Shown here: piece after piece, positions 1 to 9,242 of the stretch
Layout: each line of letters opens with the position of its first letter
How positions within the stretch are numbered: the stretch's first letter is position 1
From: Collinsella sp.
Lineage (GTDB): Bacteria > Actinomycetota > Coriobacteriia > Coriobacteriales > Coriobacteriaceae
Length of the DNA stretch: 35,489 bases
Direction of reading: 5' to 3'
NCBI GenBank assembly: GCA_019414325.1
Contig: DXMG01000007.1
Span: forward strand, 1 to 35,489
The notes under the pieces: model-generated
The model's input: only the letters and a program-made list of their open reading frames with translations
Told to the model about the DNA's origin: nothing
The model's database searches: none
Position numbers and translations under genes: made by a program

Positions 1-755
1 ATTGGTCAAAATAGTTTGACTATTAGCGGCTAAAATCGCCCGGCGCTAACAATAGCCCCGACCAGCCCCCGGGGGCATCGGATACGACGAGCTCGGTGCC
101 GGCGGCGCCGCGGTCGCGCGGCGCCTGAAGGAAGCCGAGCCACGAGTCATGCGACTCCGTGTCCACCACCGATACGCCGAGCACCCGCCTCCAGCCGGAC
201 TCATCGCAGTCTATCGCCATGACAGCCGCGGTCGAAGCCGCGCGGCCCTCGCGGCGGCACTTGACATAGGTCGCGTCGAGCCAGATTAAGGGTATCGCGC
301 GTACCTCGAACGACCCTCCGCCAAGTCGGCTATCTCAGCGTCATGGCTAACGGCGGTTGTACTCACACGGCCCCTGCCGAGCCTCCCGATGCCCATCTTC
401 TCAGCTATCCTCTGCACCTTCCTGGTGCTGATGCCGGTAGCGCACATCTCGGCCGCCGCCGCGACGAGCGCACGGTCGATGCGCCGGTGGCGCTCGAGGA
501 CGTCCTAGGGGAAGAAGACGCCCGTCCAGAGTTGAGGGACCCTCAGGTTGAGCATACCCACGCATGTCACGAGGCGATCTCTGTTGCCGTTCCTATTGTT
601 GGCCCCATCGGCGCAGAGCTGGTCGGCCTCAGCGTCAATGATGGCGGTAACCACCTGCACGGCAAGCAGCATGAACAGCGATTAGATGTCCACCATCCCG
701 TCCGCCAACTTCGGCATCGCTACGGACCCAGCATCGCGTCTGACAGCATCTCCAT
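1..755 (-). pseudogene. Decayed IS256-family (mutator-type) transposase
   Basis: Reading the minus strand from 755 down, three frames together give a recognisable IS256-type transposase. The pieces are MPKLADGMVDI, then LCADGANNRNGNRDR, then EMCATGISTRKVQRIAEKMG, then IPLIWLDATYVKCRREGR, then LGVSVVDTESHDSWLGF and LVVSDA. The WLDATYVK and LVVSDA segments carry the first two acidic residues of the DDE catalytic set. In-frame stops occur after MVDI and after VFFP, a frameshift lies near 310, and similarity ends just after VVSDA, so the third catalytic residue is absent. The copy cannot encode an active enzyme. It lies beyond the distal end of the polysaccharide operon, a usual place for insertion-sequence debris. 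Terminal inverted repeats were not identified, and the element may extend beyond the left edge. The family call is firm; exact limits are not. Confidence 0.85.
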
Positions 756-911
756 AGCGGTCACCGTCCTTTCCCAGAATCCGTATTATGGTATTCAGGA
801 TTCATGAACAGGGACAGTTTTGCCCTTTTCGACGGCTGGCCGTCTGCGGATTTACATCAACATACCCGACGAGACCGAAATCATAAGTCACATTAAAACA
901 ATGATTAACAC

Positions 912-2321
912 TTATTTCTTCAATGCGCAGGACCACTGCATGAGACCAGCTCTAATCAACGCAAAATAATGGGAAGAAAATTTACGTGAAAGGTACATAG
1001 GCCATTTCCAATTATTATATGTAAGCTGAGCAACCCCATTACCAACCACAAGCGCCCAGACACCCATGTTAGTAAAGGAAATTAAGACATACGACAATAC
1101 AAAACCCGCAATAGCCGAAACTATATAAGCCGGAAGATAGGGGATTTCATTTGTACTGATAATGTAATTACAGCACAATGAATGATGGTTCCAAACCGCA
1201 AGATAAACAACCAAGGCGAAATAAAGAAGCCCGTCGGGGGAAAACCCTTTCTTAACTAGGAACAAGACTGGGAAGCCGACAAACCAGACACCGATTGTGC
1301 ATACAACAATTAAAATCCAATATAGAGACAGACTTTTTTCAATAATTTTTCGTGCAGTCTGAACTTCACCACCAGCATAAGCAGATTGAAACATCGGAAT
1401 AAAAGATCGAACGTAGGCGCTGGCAAACCCGTAAATTGCACCGCCAACTTGAATAATTAATGAATACTGAGAGTTTACCTCCACGCCAAGAAAATAGGAG
1501 CAGAGCAGTGAACTCAACTGAGTTGAAGCATAGCAGCAAAGTTGAACAACGCCGTCCCTCCACGCCAAATAAGCCACTGAAATAAACGTTTCTTTTATTT
1601 CAGAAATAGAAACACCCGCACAAGCGTCGTTTGCTTTTCTCATCGCCTCTGAGTGAACCTCCAGAAAGCGACCGCAAAAAAATCTCAGCACAATGTCATT
1701 AAACAGATAACCGATGGCAGCGCCAATAATGCCAAAACCCATAAACAGCAAAAGCGCAGACACCACAAGCTGCCCAATGCGACCATAAGACTTTGCCCTG
1801 CTTTCAGCGGAGATATCCCCGAATCCTCTCAGGCAGGTCGTATAATGAAAAAAGAATAAATTAAAAAACACATCAAAACAAAAAATTAACCATGCAATCC
1901 AACAAGAAAAGGGATCAATAGCACTCGAAATTGAAGAAATGTAGGCAGTTCCAACTGTAGCGGTAAGCATCAAGACAACGCATGAAATTAACGCGTAAAC
2001 AAGCCGGGATGTTTTAATCAATTTGCCAAGCAGCTCATAGTCTACAGAATCACCAACTTGAGATGAATCGTAGCCGCTCTTGCTAATGCTACGCGCACCG
2101 CTAAGACAATAGACAATATTTCTCGCAAAAGTTGGTGTGAAGCCAAATTCAAATAACAGCGTTAAATTACCAATGGCAACAAATGTGTACCAGAGACCAA
2201 GTTCGGCGCTAGATAAGTAAGCAAGCAGAAACGGAAGAAGAAGGAAGCTGCTCCCCATTGAAAGAACAGTACTTACATAGTTCCACAAAATGTCTGACTT
2301 GGTAGTATTAATTTTTGCCAT
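912..2321 (-). CDS. Wzx-like polysaccharide repeat-unit flippase
   Basis: A 469-residue, almost wholly hydrophobic protein with about twelve predicted membrane segments. The opening, KSDILWNYVSTVLSMGSS followed by FLLLPFLLAYLSSAELGLW, is typical of the Wzx/PST branch of the MATE-like flippase superfamily. Such proteins move undecaprenyl-diphosphate-linked repeat units across the cytoplasmic membrane for polymerisation outside. It is the last gene of the operon. Its ATG overlaps the stop of the polymerase gene in a TAATG junction, indicating translational coupling. The gene is clearly AT-rich compared with the housekeeping genes, as expected for a horizontally exchanged serotype-specific gene. 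Flippase family is confident; the substrate cannot be read from sequence. Confidence 0.85.
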   Translation of the reverse strand: MAKINTTKSDILWNYVSTVLSMGSSFLLLPFLLAYLSSAELGLWYTFVAIGNLTLLFEFGFTPTFARNIVYCLSGARSISKSGYDSSQVGDSVDYELLGKLIKTSRLVYALISCVVLMLTATVGTAYISSISSAIDPFSCWIAWLIFCFDVFFNLFFFHYTTCLRGFGDISAESRAKSYGRIGQLVVSALLLFMGFGIIGAAIGYLFNDIVLRFFCGRFLEVHSEAMRKANDACAGVSISEIKETFISVAYLAWRDGVVQLCCYASTQLSSLLCSYFLGVEVNSQYSLIIQVGGAIYGFASAYVRSFIPMFQSAYAGGEVQTARKIIEKSLSLYWILIVVCTIGVWFVGFPVLFLVKKGFSPDGLLYFALVVYLAVWNHHSLCCNYIISTNEIPYLPAYIVSAIAGFVLSYVLISFTNMGVWALVVGNGVAQLTYNNWKWPMYLSRKFSSHYFALIRAGLMQWSCALKK

Positions 2322-3520
2322 TATTTAGCCATCTCCACAACATCCTTTGATGGCACCCCGGATTGACAGGACCCCTTATATGAAAAGGCGGGCAGCGCCA
2401 TAAGCATAAAGAAATTACATGCTGGATATAACATTCCGCATTCAACAAACCCCATTAGGGAATACAAGACCAAGCCCATGAATGTCACATGGGCCGAAAT
2501 ACGCGCTTTATTTATCGCTACGCAATAGAAAGCAACAAACGCAGTAAATGGGATCAAACCATATTGAATAAGTAATCGACAATAAGCATTATCAAGCATG
2601 ACTCTTGTTTGGATTAAATAACCGCCCGTTGCAGACGGCAGCGAAACTATGGCCGTTAAGTCATTACCAAAAACAGTCAGAGGATAGTTTTCAAAATAAT
2701 AGGCGGAATAAAAAATCCGATTAGTCAATAAATTATCAAGCTGGACAAGCCAAGTATTGACACCATGGGACCACATAAAAGGCAGGGCTATACTAACAAT
2801 CGCCAGAAAAAGCGGTAAAAAAGTAAAAAGGGACCCATATGGTTTTGGACGGGGACTTCTGAATAAAATAACCGAATACAAGGCCATTACGAAAATGCCT
2901 GCTGCAGAAGTTTTTGAATCCGCTACGAAAAAAGCAATTGCAAAGCAGAAGATACCCACAAGACCACTTCTGCCTTTCAGCTCAAAAATAGAAGCAGAAT
3001 AGGCGATAAACAAAAGCTGGCCAAAATTATTAGGATGGGCAAAACCCATCGAATTTCGAACAAAATTGCTACCGCGCGACATTAATACAGAAGGAATGGC
3101 ACCGACACTATTAAGACCAACAACCATCAATAGAGTTAAGACGGAAGATACAAGAATAGGCCTAGAAATGTAGGATTCAGGGACGTCTTCAGCACATAGA
3201 CAAAGCAGAGCCAACCAAATAATCTGAGGAGCTTTATTTGATTTCAGCGACCCGACGCAAATTAAAATCAACAGCAACCCAACAAGCACTTTTACATGGG
3301 AAGTCTTTTGTAGTAAAAGCTTCAACAGTAGAAACGCTAAGGCACATAACTCAAAAACCAGCGAAAGCACTGCAAGAGAAATCCCAAACACATTGTTAGC
3401 ATTTACTGATCCAATATAATAAGAAGTTGAAAATAAAGCCAATGCGAAGCTGAACAGTACAGCCCCCGCATTTACCCGTTTAATCTCAGTCCAGGATCTT
3501 TCAACATTATTCAAAGTCAA
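2321..3520 (-). CDS. Wzy-like O-antigen/capsule polymerase
   Basis: A 399-residue multi-pass membrane protein with roughly ten to twelve hydrophobic segments. A central stretch reads RNSMGFAHPNNFGQLLF, resembling the GxxHPN segment seen in many Wzy polymerases and O-antigen-ligase family proteins, followed by a larger polar loop. Wzy proteins polymerise lipid-linked repeat units on the outer face of the membrane. Primary sequence is poorly conserved, so the assignment rests on topology, this motif, and position between a glycosyltransferase and a flippase. The start appears to be TTG at 3520, touching the TAA of the GT2 gene, with a GGGG run upstream as ribosome-binding site. No good in-frame ATG exists nearby. 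Strongly AT-rich. Confidence 0.78.
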   Translation of the reverse strand: MTLNNVERSWTEIKRVNAGAVLFSFALALFSTSYYIGSVNANNVFGISLAVLSLVFELCALAFLLLKLLLQKTSHVKVLVGLLLILICVGSLKSNKAPQIIWLALLCLCAEDVPESYISRPILVSSVLTLLMVVGLNSVGAIPSVLMSRGSNFVRNSMGFAHPNNFGQLLFIAYSASIFELKGRSGLVGIFCFAIAFFVADSKTSAAGIFVMALYSVILFRSPRPKPYGSLFTFLPLFLAIVSIALPFMWSHGVNTWLVQLDNLLTNRIFYSAYYFENYPLTVFGNDLTAIVSLPSATGGYLIQTRVMLDNAYCRLLIQYGLIPFTAFVAFYCVAINKARISAHVTFMGLVLYSLMGFVECGMLYPACNFFMLMALPAFSYKGSCQSGVPSKDVVEMAK

Positions 3521-4585
3521 TTAACATACCCCATAAACAAACTTAGTAAAGCCAATTGCAGCCATAACACGCCTCGCGAGAAGAAGACGAATCGTAATGC
3601 GATTTTTCACTTCAGAGATTAAACGGCGTGAATAACGGTGAGAGGCAAAACCTTCCATTAAATAGCTGAAATACGGCTGGCAGACCATATCAGAGACAGG
3701 CATATAAAGCTGATTCGATTCAAACCGTGCAAGATTACGAATCAAAGATAAGACTTCCCTGACTGCAGATTGCTTGTAAAGTTCGTTTAAATCCGGATTC
3801 ACGAGACATAGCTCGTATAGTTTTATCAATAAATTATCGACACCCTCGATAGCCGAGATATCAGTATTTCTCGTCACCGAATCACTATTGTTCACATAGC
3901 AATAGACCGCCGAGTCTACCACTTTTACATTTTCCGCCAGACGATAAGCATCTACCATAAACAGTGCGTCTTCACCGAAACGAATGCCATCTTCAAATTT
4001 AAGAGAACCGTTCCGAAATAATGATTTGTTAAATAACTTTCCCCAGACGCTTCGAAATGCAACACCATTAGCAAAGCTCGGAAACGGTACTTTATTAACA
4101 TTGTCCCAAAATGCAAGGCTAAGCGAGCATGCTGTTTCCCATCCAATACTTATAGCCTTGCTCGAATAATCGCCATGCTCATTCAGCAGCGCCCCGATAA
4201 CCAAGCTACAGCCATCTGAGGATTCAAGCAACAGCCTAACTGCATTTATAGGCAGTATATCGTCAGCATCAACAAATGCCACCCAATCACCGGAGGCCTC
4301 ATCGATACCCCTATTACGCGCCACGCATACACCGCTATTGTTTTGACTAATCAGCTTAATCCGGTTGTCGCCCTCTGCAATAGCCATAACTAGCTCAGTG
4401 CCACGATCTGTCGACCCATCATCAACAATAATTATTTCAATGTTGCTCACACTCTGACGCAGAAGACTATTTAATGTCTTTTGAATCGTTTTTTCAGCGT
4501 TATACATCGGCACAATCACGCTCACAAGAGGATTGTTGACCAAGGAAGATTGACAGCAATTTACCTGCTTGCTTGTTGACGTCAT
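3521..4585 (-). CDS. Family 2 glycosyltransferase
   Basis: A 354-residue GT-A fold enzyme. The start of the catalytic domain, VSVIVPMYNAEKTIQKTLNS, is at about residues 20-40. The nucleotide-binding IIIVDDGSTDRG is near residue 55 and the metal-binding DXD-type WVAFVDADDILP near residue 105. An FGEDALF segment near 220 fits the acceptor-side acid found in GT2 enzymes. It should transfer a sugar from a nucleotide sugar to the lipid-linked repeat unit at the cytoplasmic membrane; donor and linkage are not predictable. Its ATG overlaps the stop of the upstream GT4 remnant by four bases (ATGA), so it still depends on translation of that remnant for coupling. Confidence 0.9.
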   Translation of the reverse strand: MTSTSKQVNCCQSSLVNNPLVSVIVPMYNAEKTIQKTLNSLLRQSVSNIEIIIVDDGSTDRGTELVMAIAEGDNRIKLISQNNSGVCVARNRGIDEASGDWVAFVDADDILPINAVRLLLESSDGCSLVIGALLNEHGDYSSKAISIGWETACSLSLAFWDNVNKVPFPSFANGVAFRSVWGKLFNKSLFRNGSLKFEDGIRFGEDALFMVDAYRLAENVKVVDSAVYCYVNNSDSVTRNTDISAIEGVDNLLIKLYELCLVNPDLNELYKQSAVREVLSLIRNLARFESNQLYMPVSDMVCQPYFSYLMEGFASHRYSRRLISEVKNRITIRLLLARRVMAAIGFTKFVYGVC

Positions 4586-4914
4586 AAACAGACGACCCCC
4601 GCAAGCTTATTTGGACGACCCATAGAAATAATTACGTCAATCCATTCGGCAACATTAAAGGAGCATTTTAAAAATTTATCAGAAATATCAGCAGTATCTG
4701 GAACGCCAAATGAACAGACACAAGGCAATCCGTTAAGCTGGGCCTCAATTGCAGCAACACCAAGTCCCTCAAACGTTGCAAGAAAGTCAAACGTAGCATA
4801 TGAGCTAAGGGCCTTTATATACCTCCCAACAACGATTTCGGTTCCACAAAGCCCATTTGAAAGGCAGGAAACTAAAACCCTAGGCTTATTGTGGTCCAAG
4901 GCAGACGAAACCAT
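4582..4914 (-). pseudogene. GT4 glycosyltransferase remnant with internal in-frame deletion
   Basis: The 110-residue reading frame joins the two ends of a GT4 (GT-B fold) glycosyltransferase. The N-terminus has VLVSCLSNGLCGTEIVVGRY, matching the glycine-rich opening motif of GT4 enzymes. Only about 50 residues in, it passes into EGLGVAAIEAQLNGLPCVCS, which corresponds to the nucleotide-sugar-binding E-x7-E motif normally near residue 270. Family members are about 350-380 residues, so some 240 codons from the middle appear to be missing, with the frame kept. No catalytic activity is expected. Both junctions with neighbours (TAATG upstream, ATGA downstream) are intact, so the remnant may persist because it couples translation to the GT2 gene. 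It could alternatively be annotated as a small hypothetical gene. Confidence 0.8.
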
Positions 4915-5666
4915 TAAAAAGCCTTCCTTCCAAATCTAAGAACCGATAGAACAGAGGAGATAAACCAAGACAGCTTGGGTCCAATTACTGGCGCAAGCTT
5001 TTTCCTCATTTCAACACGGAACTTCTTAGCGGGTGACAACCAGGTGCCTGAATAATGATGAATAGAATATGTATCCTCAGTAATTTCAAACTTGCCACTA
5101 TGGCTGTCTAGGGGATCAAAATAAGTAGCAGGGTATGCAGTGAAACCATTTAACTCCTGGAATGAACCGTCTCTCCTAAGAGCGCAATTCACTTCCAAGT
5201 AATCAGTCAGCACCCTCGGAGAGGTATCCATAGAGTTGCGGCCTTTTCGCAGCTCAAATTTCATAGATTCATATAATTTTGCGACATCGCTCATGACATG
5301 GCTTCCGGACTCAGAACCCATGATGAGGCCGGGATTCAAGAAGAAATTATTCTTCATGAATCCCGCAAAGGCCTCATTATCTAAAAGCCCGTCCAAAGGC
5401 TTCAGGACTTCAACATCTGTATCGAGAAGAATTCCACCCTCTGAATACAGTATTTTGTATCGCGCATAGTCGCTGACAAACGCCCATTTTTTTGAGGCAT
5501 ATGCCTCACGAGAAAAGTCACATTGATTTATATCGAAATTGCTTTCGTCCCATCTACGAATTTCCCAATCAGGCATGATCTTCGACCAAGACTCAATGCA
5601 TTTTCTTTCAAGTTCAGGAAGCTCACTTCCACCGAACCAGATGTAGTGCAGAACTTTAGGAATCAT
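4914..5666 (-). CDS. DXD-type glycosyltransferase (GT32/Gly_transf_sug family)
   Basis: A 250-residue protein beginning MIPKVLHYIWFGGSELP, the characteristic opening of the DXD sugar-binding glycosyltransferases (capsular polysaccharide synthesis proteins related to Och1). The segment VSDYARYKILYSEGGILLDT followed by DVEVLKPLD holds the DTD metal/nucleotide-sugar site near residue 85. The start was set at 5666 because AGGG lies about seven bases before that ATG and family members begin there; an upstream ATG at 5684 would add MFEREL. Its stop overlaps the start of the GT4 remnant (TAATG). It probably adds a hexose to the repeat unit on the cytoplasmic side of the membrane. Confidence 0.88.
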   Translation of the reverse strand: MIPKVLHYIWFGGSELPELERKCIESWSKIMPDWEIRRWDESNFDINQCDFSREAYASKKWAFVSDYARYKILYSEGGILLDTDVEVLKPLDGLLDNEAFAGFMKNNFFLNPGLIMGSESGSHVMSDVAKLYESMKFELRKGRNSMDTSPRVLTDYLEVNCALRRDGSFQELNGFTAYPATYFDPLDSHSGKFEITEDTYSIHHYSGTWLSPAKKFRVEMRKKLAPVIGPKLSWFISSVLSVLRFGRKAF

Positions 5667-5688
5667 CAATTCCCTTTCGAACATTAGG

Positions 5689-6933
5689 CTACTTCTTTAT
5701 GATTTTTTTAACCAGACGCTTCATCGGGTCATAAATTCCAAGCTTTTCGCATGTATGCCTAGCAAAGCGCTCGGCTTTCACTTTTCCGGAATCGGGGAAC
5801 CACTTATTCATTAGCTCCTCACCATCCAGATTCGCCACATCAGCCATGAATTCATCGCGGCGCGGATTCAACTTCACGGACTTAGTAAGTTCACGAACAC
5901 CTTCCACTGCGGCCTCAACATCAATCTCCTTCATACGGGCATAGCTTGAGGCACGATCAAGCAATTCTTGCCCCTCATCGCTTTGGATTAGAACTCGAGT
6001 GACGCCTCGATTGTCATCGAACTCTTTCGAGAGTCGATAAACATCGAAGAAATCCCAGCAAGTCAAATCAGTAACGCGATAACGCTTTTTGAACGGACAT
6101 TCGTAACAGATGGGTCGATCTGAAAGGTCTGCAAAAAAAGCCCTTAGGTAAGGATCCGTTTCGACACCTTCGCTGTACAGCCTTTCTCCATCCAGAGTCT
6201 CGCCTTCGAGCTCGCACATATTTGAATAGCGATAGCCAAACAGTGATTTATCTCTAAAAAGAACGGTCTCACCTTTTACGCCAATCTTTGCGTCAAGCCA
6301 TTCGACCTGCCGCGCGAACACAGCGCGAGCGGGGTTCGCGCGGCAGACGAAGTCTGCCACGCGTAAATTTGCCGGCCTGTCGCCCAAAAATTGAAGCAGG
6401 CCTTCGCATTGACAAGGGGTACCAATAAAGAGAACTTCACGTCCAGTTTTTAGTTGTTGTTTGACCTCGGGATACGCAGGGCCAACGACACTCTGAACAT
6501 ATTTACTGTTGCGGAAGCGCCAAAGTTCATCAACGCTTTCCAGAGAAAAATGTCCGACCTTAAGTCGCCCAGGGGCTCCTTCGGCTCGCACAAGCTGTTC
6601 ACCGCGCAAATAACCTGCGCCAAACACAATACCGCCGTTAGCAATCACGGCCTGAGCAAGGGCAGTAAAGGCCCCGCCAGAAGTACTTTCAGCAAGCACC
6701 TTTTGATCATTATGCTGAACTAGAAAGGCTCGCTGGGACTTAGGCTCGTCCTTATCAACATTAAGCACCGGGCAAGCCTTTTCGCATAATCCGCAATCAA
6801 TGCACTGATCAACATTGACTACGGGGTACTCGCAGCCCTCGGCGTCATATTCCATTGATATGCACTGCTTGGGACATTTTTGAGCACAGGCAGCGCAACC
6901 GCAGCATTTACTTTTATCAGTGATGGAGATCAT
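5689..6933 (-). CDS. Ferredoxin-FrhB/FdhB-type iron-sulfur protein of polysaccharide locus
   Basis: A 414-residue protein. The N-terminus carries two 4Fe-4S motifs, CCGCAACAQKCP and CIDCGLCEKACP, within the first 60 residues. A Coenzyme F420 hydrogenase/dehydrogenase beta-subunit-like region follows, with FIGTPCQCEGLLQFLG near 170 and additional cysteines in the CYECPFKKRY segment near 270. This family is repeatedly found next to polysaccharide pyruvyl transferases in capsule clusters of Firmicutes, Bacteroidetes and Actinobacteria, and here it lies eight bases downstream of one. It is likely an electron-transfer partner for modifying a polysaccharide component, but its reaction is not established. 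ATG with AGGGA five bases upstream. Confidence 0.88.
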   Translation of the reverse strand: MISITDKSKCCGCAACAQKCPKQCISMEYDAEGCEYPVVNVDQCIDCGLCEKACPVLNVDKDEPKSQRAFLVQHNDQKVLAESTSGGAFTALAQAVIANGGIVFGAGYLRGEQLVRAEGAPGRLKVGHFSLESVDELWRFRNSKYVQSVVGPAYPEVKQQLKTGREVLFIGTPCQCEGLLQFLGDRPANLRVADFVCRANPARAVFARQVEWLDAKIGVKGETVLFRDKSLFGYRYSNMCELEGETLDGERLYSEGVETDPYLRAFFADLSDRPICYECPFKKRYRVTDLTCWDFFDVYRLSKEFDDNRGVTRVLIQSDEGQELLDRASSYARMKEIDVEAAVEGVRELTKSVKLNPRRDEFMADVANLDGEELMNKWFPDSGKVKAERFARHTCEKLGIYDPMKRLVKKIIKK

Positions 6934-6941
6934 ACTGTTCC

Positions 6942-8129
6942 CTACAACTCAAGAGCGGATTTAAGCCAATTGGCCGATTCATTCTTATACGCATTAAGTC
7001 GTTGACGTACTGACACAAAGTCGATTTCATTTGCCATTGCGGCATGGAAAGTATCCTTCGATTCGCAAATACGATCGGAGTTTCCAAGGACACGCAGCAA
7101 TGTATCAATACGTGAGTTCGTAGACTGAGCACCCATATTCTCGTGGCGGCGGAACGAGAAGAAGGGCACCTCAAAAATATTTGAGAACACGCTTCCGTGG
7201 AAAGAGTCAGTACAGACATACGAAGCATGGGCAATCAGATTGACCCACTCAGCCGGACCGGCCTCCCAAGGATAATAATCCGCGTAATCGTCATCAGCCT
7301 TAACATACTCATCGGGATGGGCAATTGCGACGATCTTCAAATTATGCTGCTCGGCAAGCTCCTGGGCACATTCACGATTCCATGCATTCTTACCCATGAA
7401 ATAGCAGAAAACATACGGCTCGTCAGGAACGCTAATCGATGAGGAACCAGCAAGGCTTGCCCACTGATCTCTAGCCAGCAGCATCGTAGGATCGCATACA
7501 ACAGAGCATCGGACGCCCGTAGCTTTCTCTACCAAATCCGCTCCCGTATCCTCGCGAACAGAAATGGCCGAAAAATCAGAAAGAAACTCTTTTGTTTTAC
7601 GAAGATATTTTTCAGAAAGGGAAGATACTCCAAAACTAGTGGAATAAGACACCTTACGGACAGGAGGCTGCACGAAAGAAAGTGTAAAGTACCTACCAGC
7701 AATGTTGACAGGCAGCCAAAGCTGATCGCTACCAACAACAACGCTGTCATAATCAGCCACAAGCGCCCCAAGATCTTCAAACGAAGCAGTTTGAGGAGTA
7801 AAACTAAAATGTGTTGACTCGAAAGAGGAAAATGCACTTTTCCTCTTTGCCATTTTCTTTCCAAAGTCAGCATCAAACTTCTGCTTGATGCGATGCTTTA
7901 CAAACCCCAGCTTTGCACGATAAAGATCTACATCAAATAGATGCTCAAGATAGTAATCATTACGTCCTGCAGAAATAGCATGACCCAGACCACGTTTATC
8001 AATAGTATTGACTTCAACGCCCAGCTCCTCAAGGGCACGCTGGGTCGCGTACGCCTGAAGAACGCTGCCAAAGTTGATTTTGTCATGACACGACGCGACT
8101 GCGACTCGCTTAGAACATTTAATAGTCAA
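6942..8129 (-). CDS. Polysaccharide pyruvyl transferase family protein
   Basis: A 395-residue protein with PS_pyruv_trans family hallmarks: an early NFGSVLQAYATQRALEELGV segment (residues 19-38), a DSVVVGSDQLWLPVN segment near 130, and CTDSFHGSVFSNIFEVPFFS in the C-terminal third. Members such as CsaB/WcaK transfer pyruvate from phosphoenolpyruvate to form ketals on sugars, adding negative charge to the polymer. The start is TTG at 8129, supported by AGGGG five bases upstream. It sits nine bases after the GT4 gene and just before the FrhB-like gene, a recurrent pairing. The exact acceptor sugar is unknown. Confidence 0.9.
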   Translation of the reverse strand: MTIKCSKRVAVASCHDKINFGSVLQAYATQRALEELGVEVNTIDKRGLGHAISAGRNDYYLEHLFDVDLYRAKLGFVKHRIKQKFDADFGKKMAKRKSAFSSFESTHFSFTPQTASFEDLGALVADYDSVVVGSDQLWLPVNIAGRYFTLSFVQPPVRKVSYSTSFGVSSLSEKYLRKTKEFLSDFSAISVREDTGADLVEKATGVRCSVVCDPTMLLARDQWASLAGSSSISVPDEPYVFCYFMGKNAWNRECAQELAEQHNLKIVAIAHPDEYVKADDDYADYYPWEAGPAEWVNLIAHASYVCTDSFHGSVFSNIFEVPFFSFRRHENMGAQSTNSRIDTLLRVLGNSDRICESKDTFHAAMANEIDFVSVRQRLNAYKNESANWLKSALEL

Positions 8130-8138
8130 ACTATCCCC

Positions 8139-9242
8139 TTAATCAACAGAACCCAAATAGGTCATATAACAATCCAATAAAACTCTGGCCGCAGCATTAA
8201 TTTCAAATACCTGCAAACCGGCATCGTCGCCAGGCGCGAAGACCTTTGTACTCAACTCAATAAGTCTTTCGGCCCACTTTATACAGGAGCTAGAAAGTGA
8301 TTCAAATTGCATCATGGTTGTAACAGCAGTCTCAGAGGTAACGGCATCAGACGCAAGAATGGGTGTATGCGATGCCTGGCATTCGACTCCGACCATTGGG
8401 AGACCTTCATACAGGCTCGGCAGGCAGAAAACATCAAATGCTCGATATAAAGATGCAGCGTCGCTTCTAGTGCCCAAAAGCCGAATGGAATGGCTTATCC
8501 CCAGACAATCAGCTTGGTCCTTTATCTGTTCAACCAACGGACCAGAACCTACCAAAACTAATACTGCATCATTACGAATCTTTAAAACCTGATCGAATAT
8601 CTTAAGCAAATATGAGTGATTCTTCTGCTCTGTAAAACGACCAATGTGCCCAATTAGAAGCTGTCCGTCAGCAACACCAAGCGATCGCCGCGTCCTTAAG
8701 CGATCCTCATCATCTGGCGCGAAAACAGACAAGTCGACAGCATTACGCATGACTACAAATTGAGAACTAGATCCAAATAACCATTCACCAGCGAATTTAC
8801 TACACGCAAAACGATGCGTCGGATAACGATTTGACTGCGTTTTCAGTACAGCCTTCAGGGCATTCTTGGCATACTCACCCTTACCGCTCGTAGAGTGGCT
8901 ATGTGCAATGCGCACAGGAACACCCACCTTTTTCGCGGCACGAAGCGGAAAGACCGAAAGCGCGTTGATGTGACTGTGGACAATCTTCCAGCCCTCTTGC
9001 TTAAAGAGACGCTGAAGCTCTCGCTGGTATTCAACAACATGCTGATAGGGCGGAATCTCAAAGACCCTGCCACCGAGCGATTCGATTTCTTCACGCGGAA
9101 CGAGCGTCGAATCGGCATCAACAAGAAAGTCAAACTGCACTTTACTGCGGTCAATATGACGGTAGTAATTCATGACGACGGCCTCGACTCCGCCGCCAAC
9201 CATCTTACCAACAACCTGAGCTACCCTAATCGGTTCAGTCAT
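8139..9242 (-). CDS. Family 4 glycosyltransferase (EpsF-like)
   Basis: A 367-residue GT-B enzyme. The N-terminal donor/acceptor domain has RVAQVVGKMVGGGVEAVVMN followed by YYRHIDRSKVQFDFLVD, and WKIVHSHINALSVFPLRAAK with IAHSHST near residues 105-120. The C-terminal Rossmann domain has IGHIGRFTEQKNHSYLL near 215 and the nucleotide-sugar-binding FCLPSLYEGLPMVGVECQAS near 290, with the E-x7-E acids. It is intact and full length, in contrast to the deleted GT4 remnant further down the operon. The ATG follows the TAA of the initiating transferase with no gap. It probably adds the second sugar of the repeat unit. Confidence 0.92.
   Translation of the reverse strand: MTEPIRVAQVVGKMVGGGVEAVVMNYYRHIDRSKVQFDFLVDADSTLVPREEIESLGGRVFEIPPYQHVVEYQRELQRLFKQEGWKIVHSHINALSVFPLRAAKKVGVPVRIAHSHSTSGKGEYAKNALKAVLKTQSNRYPTHRFACSKFAGEWLFGSSSQFVVMRNAVDLSVFAPDDEDRLRTRRSLGVADGQLLIGHIGRFTEQKNHSYLLKIFDQVLKIRNDAVLVLVGSGPLVEQIKDQADCLGISHSIRLLGTRSDAASLYRAFDVFCLPSLYEGLPMVGVECQASHTPILASDAVTSETAVTTMMQFESLSSSCIKWAERLIELSTKVFAPGDDAGLQVFEINAAARVLLDCYMTYLGSVD

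Noticed and set aside
11..27. A 15-bp match between the left edge (ATAGTTTGACTATTA) and the start of the pyruvyl transferase gene near 8117-8131
   Set aside because: One such match is expected by chance in a window this size and neither site has repeat structure linking them.
343..807. A 154-codon plus-strand frame opposite the transposase relic
   Set aside because: The minus strand encodes recognisable IS256 motifs throughout; the plus frame is an antisense shadow.
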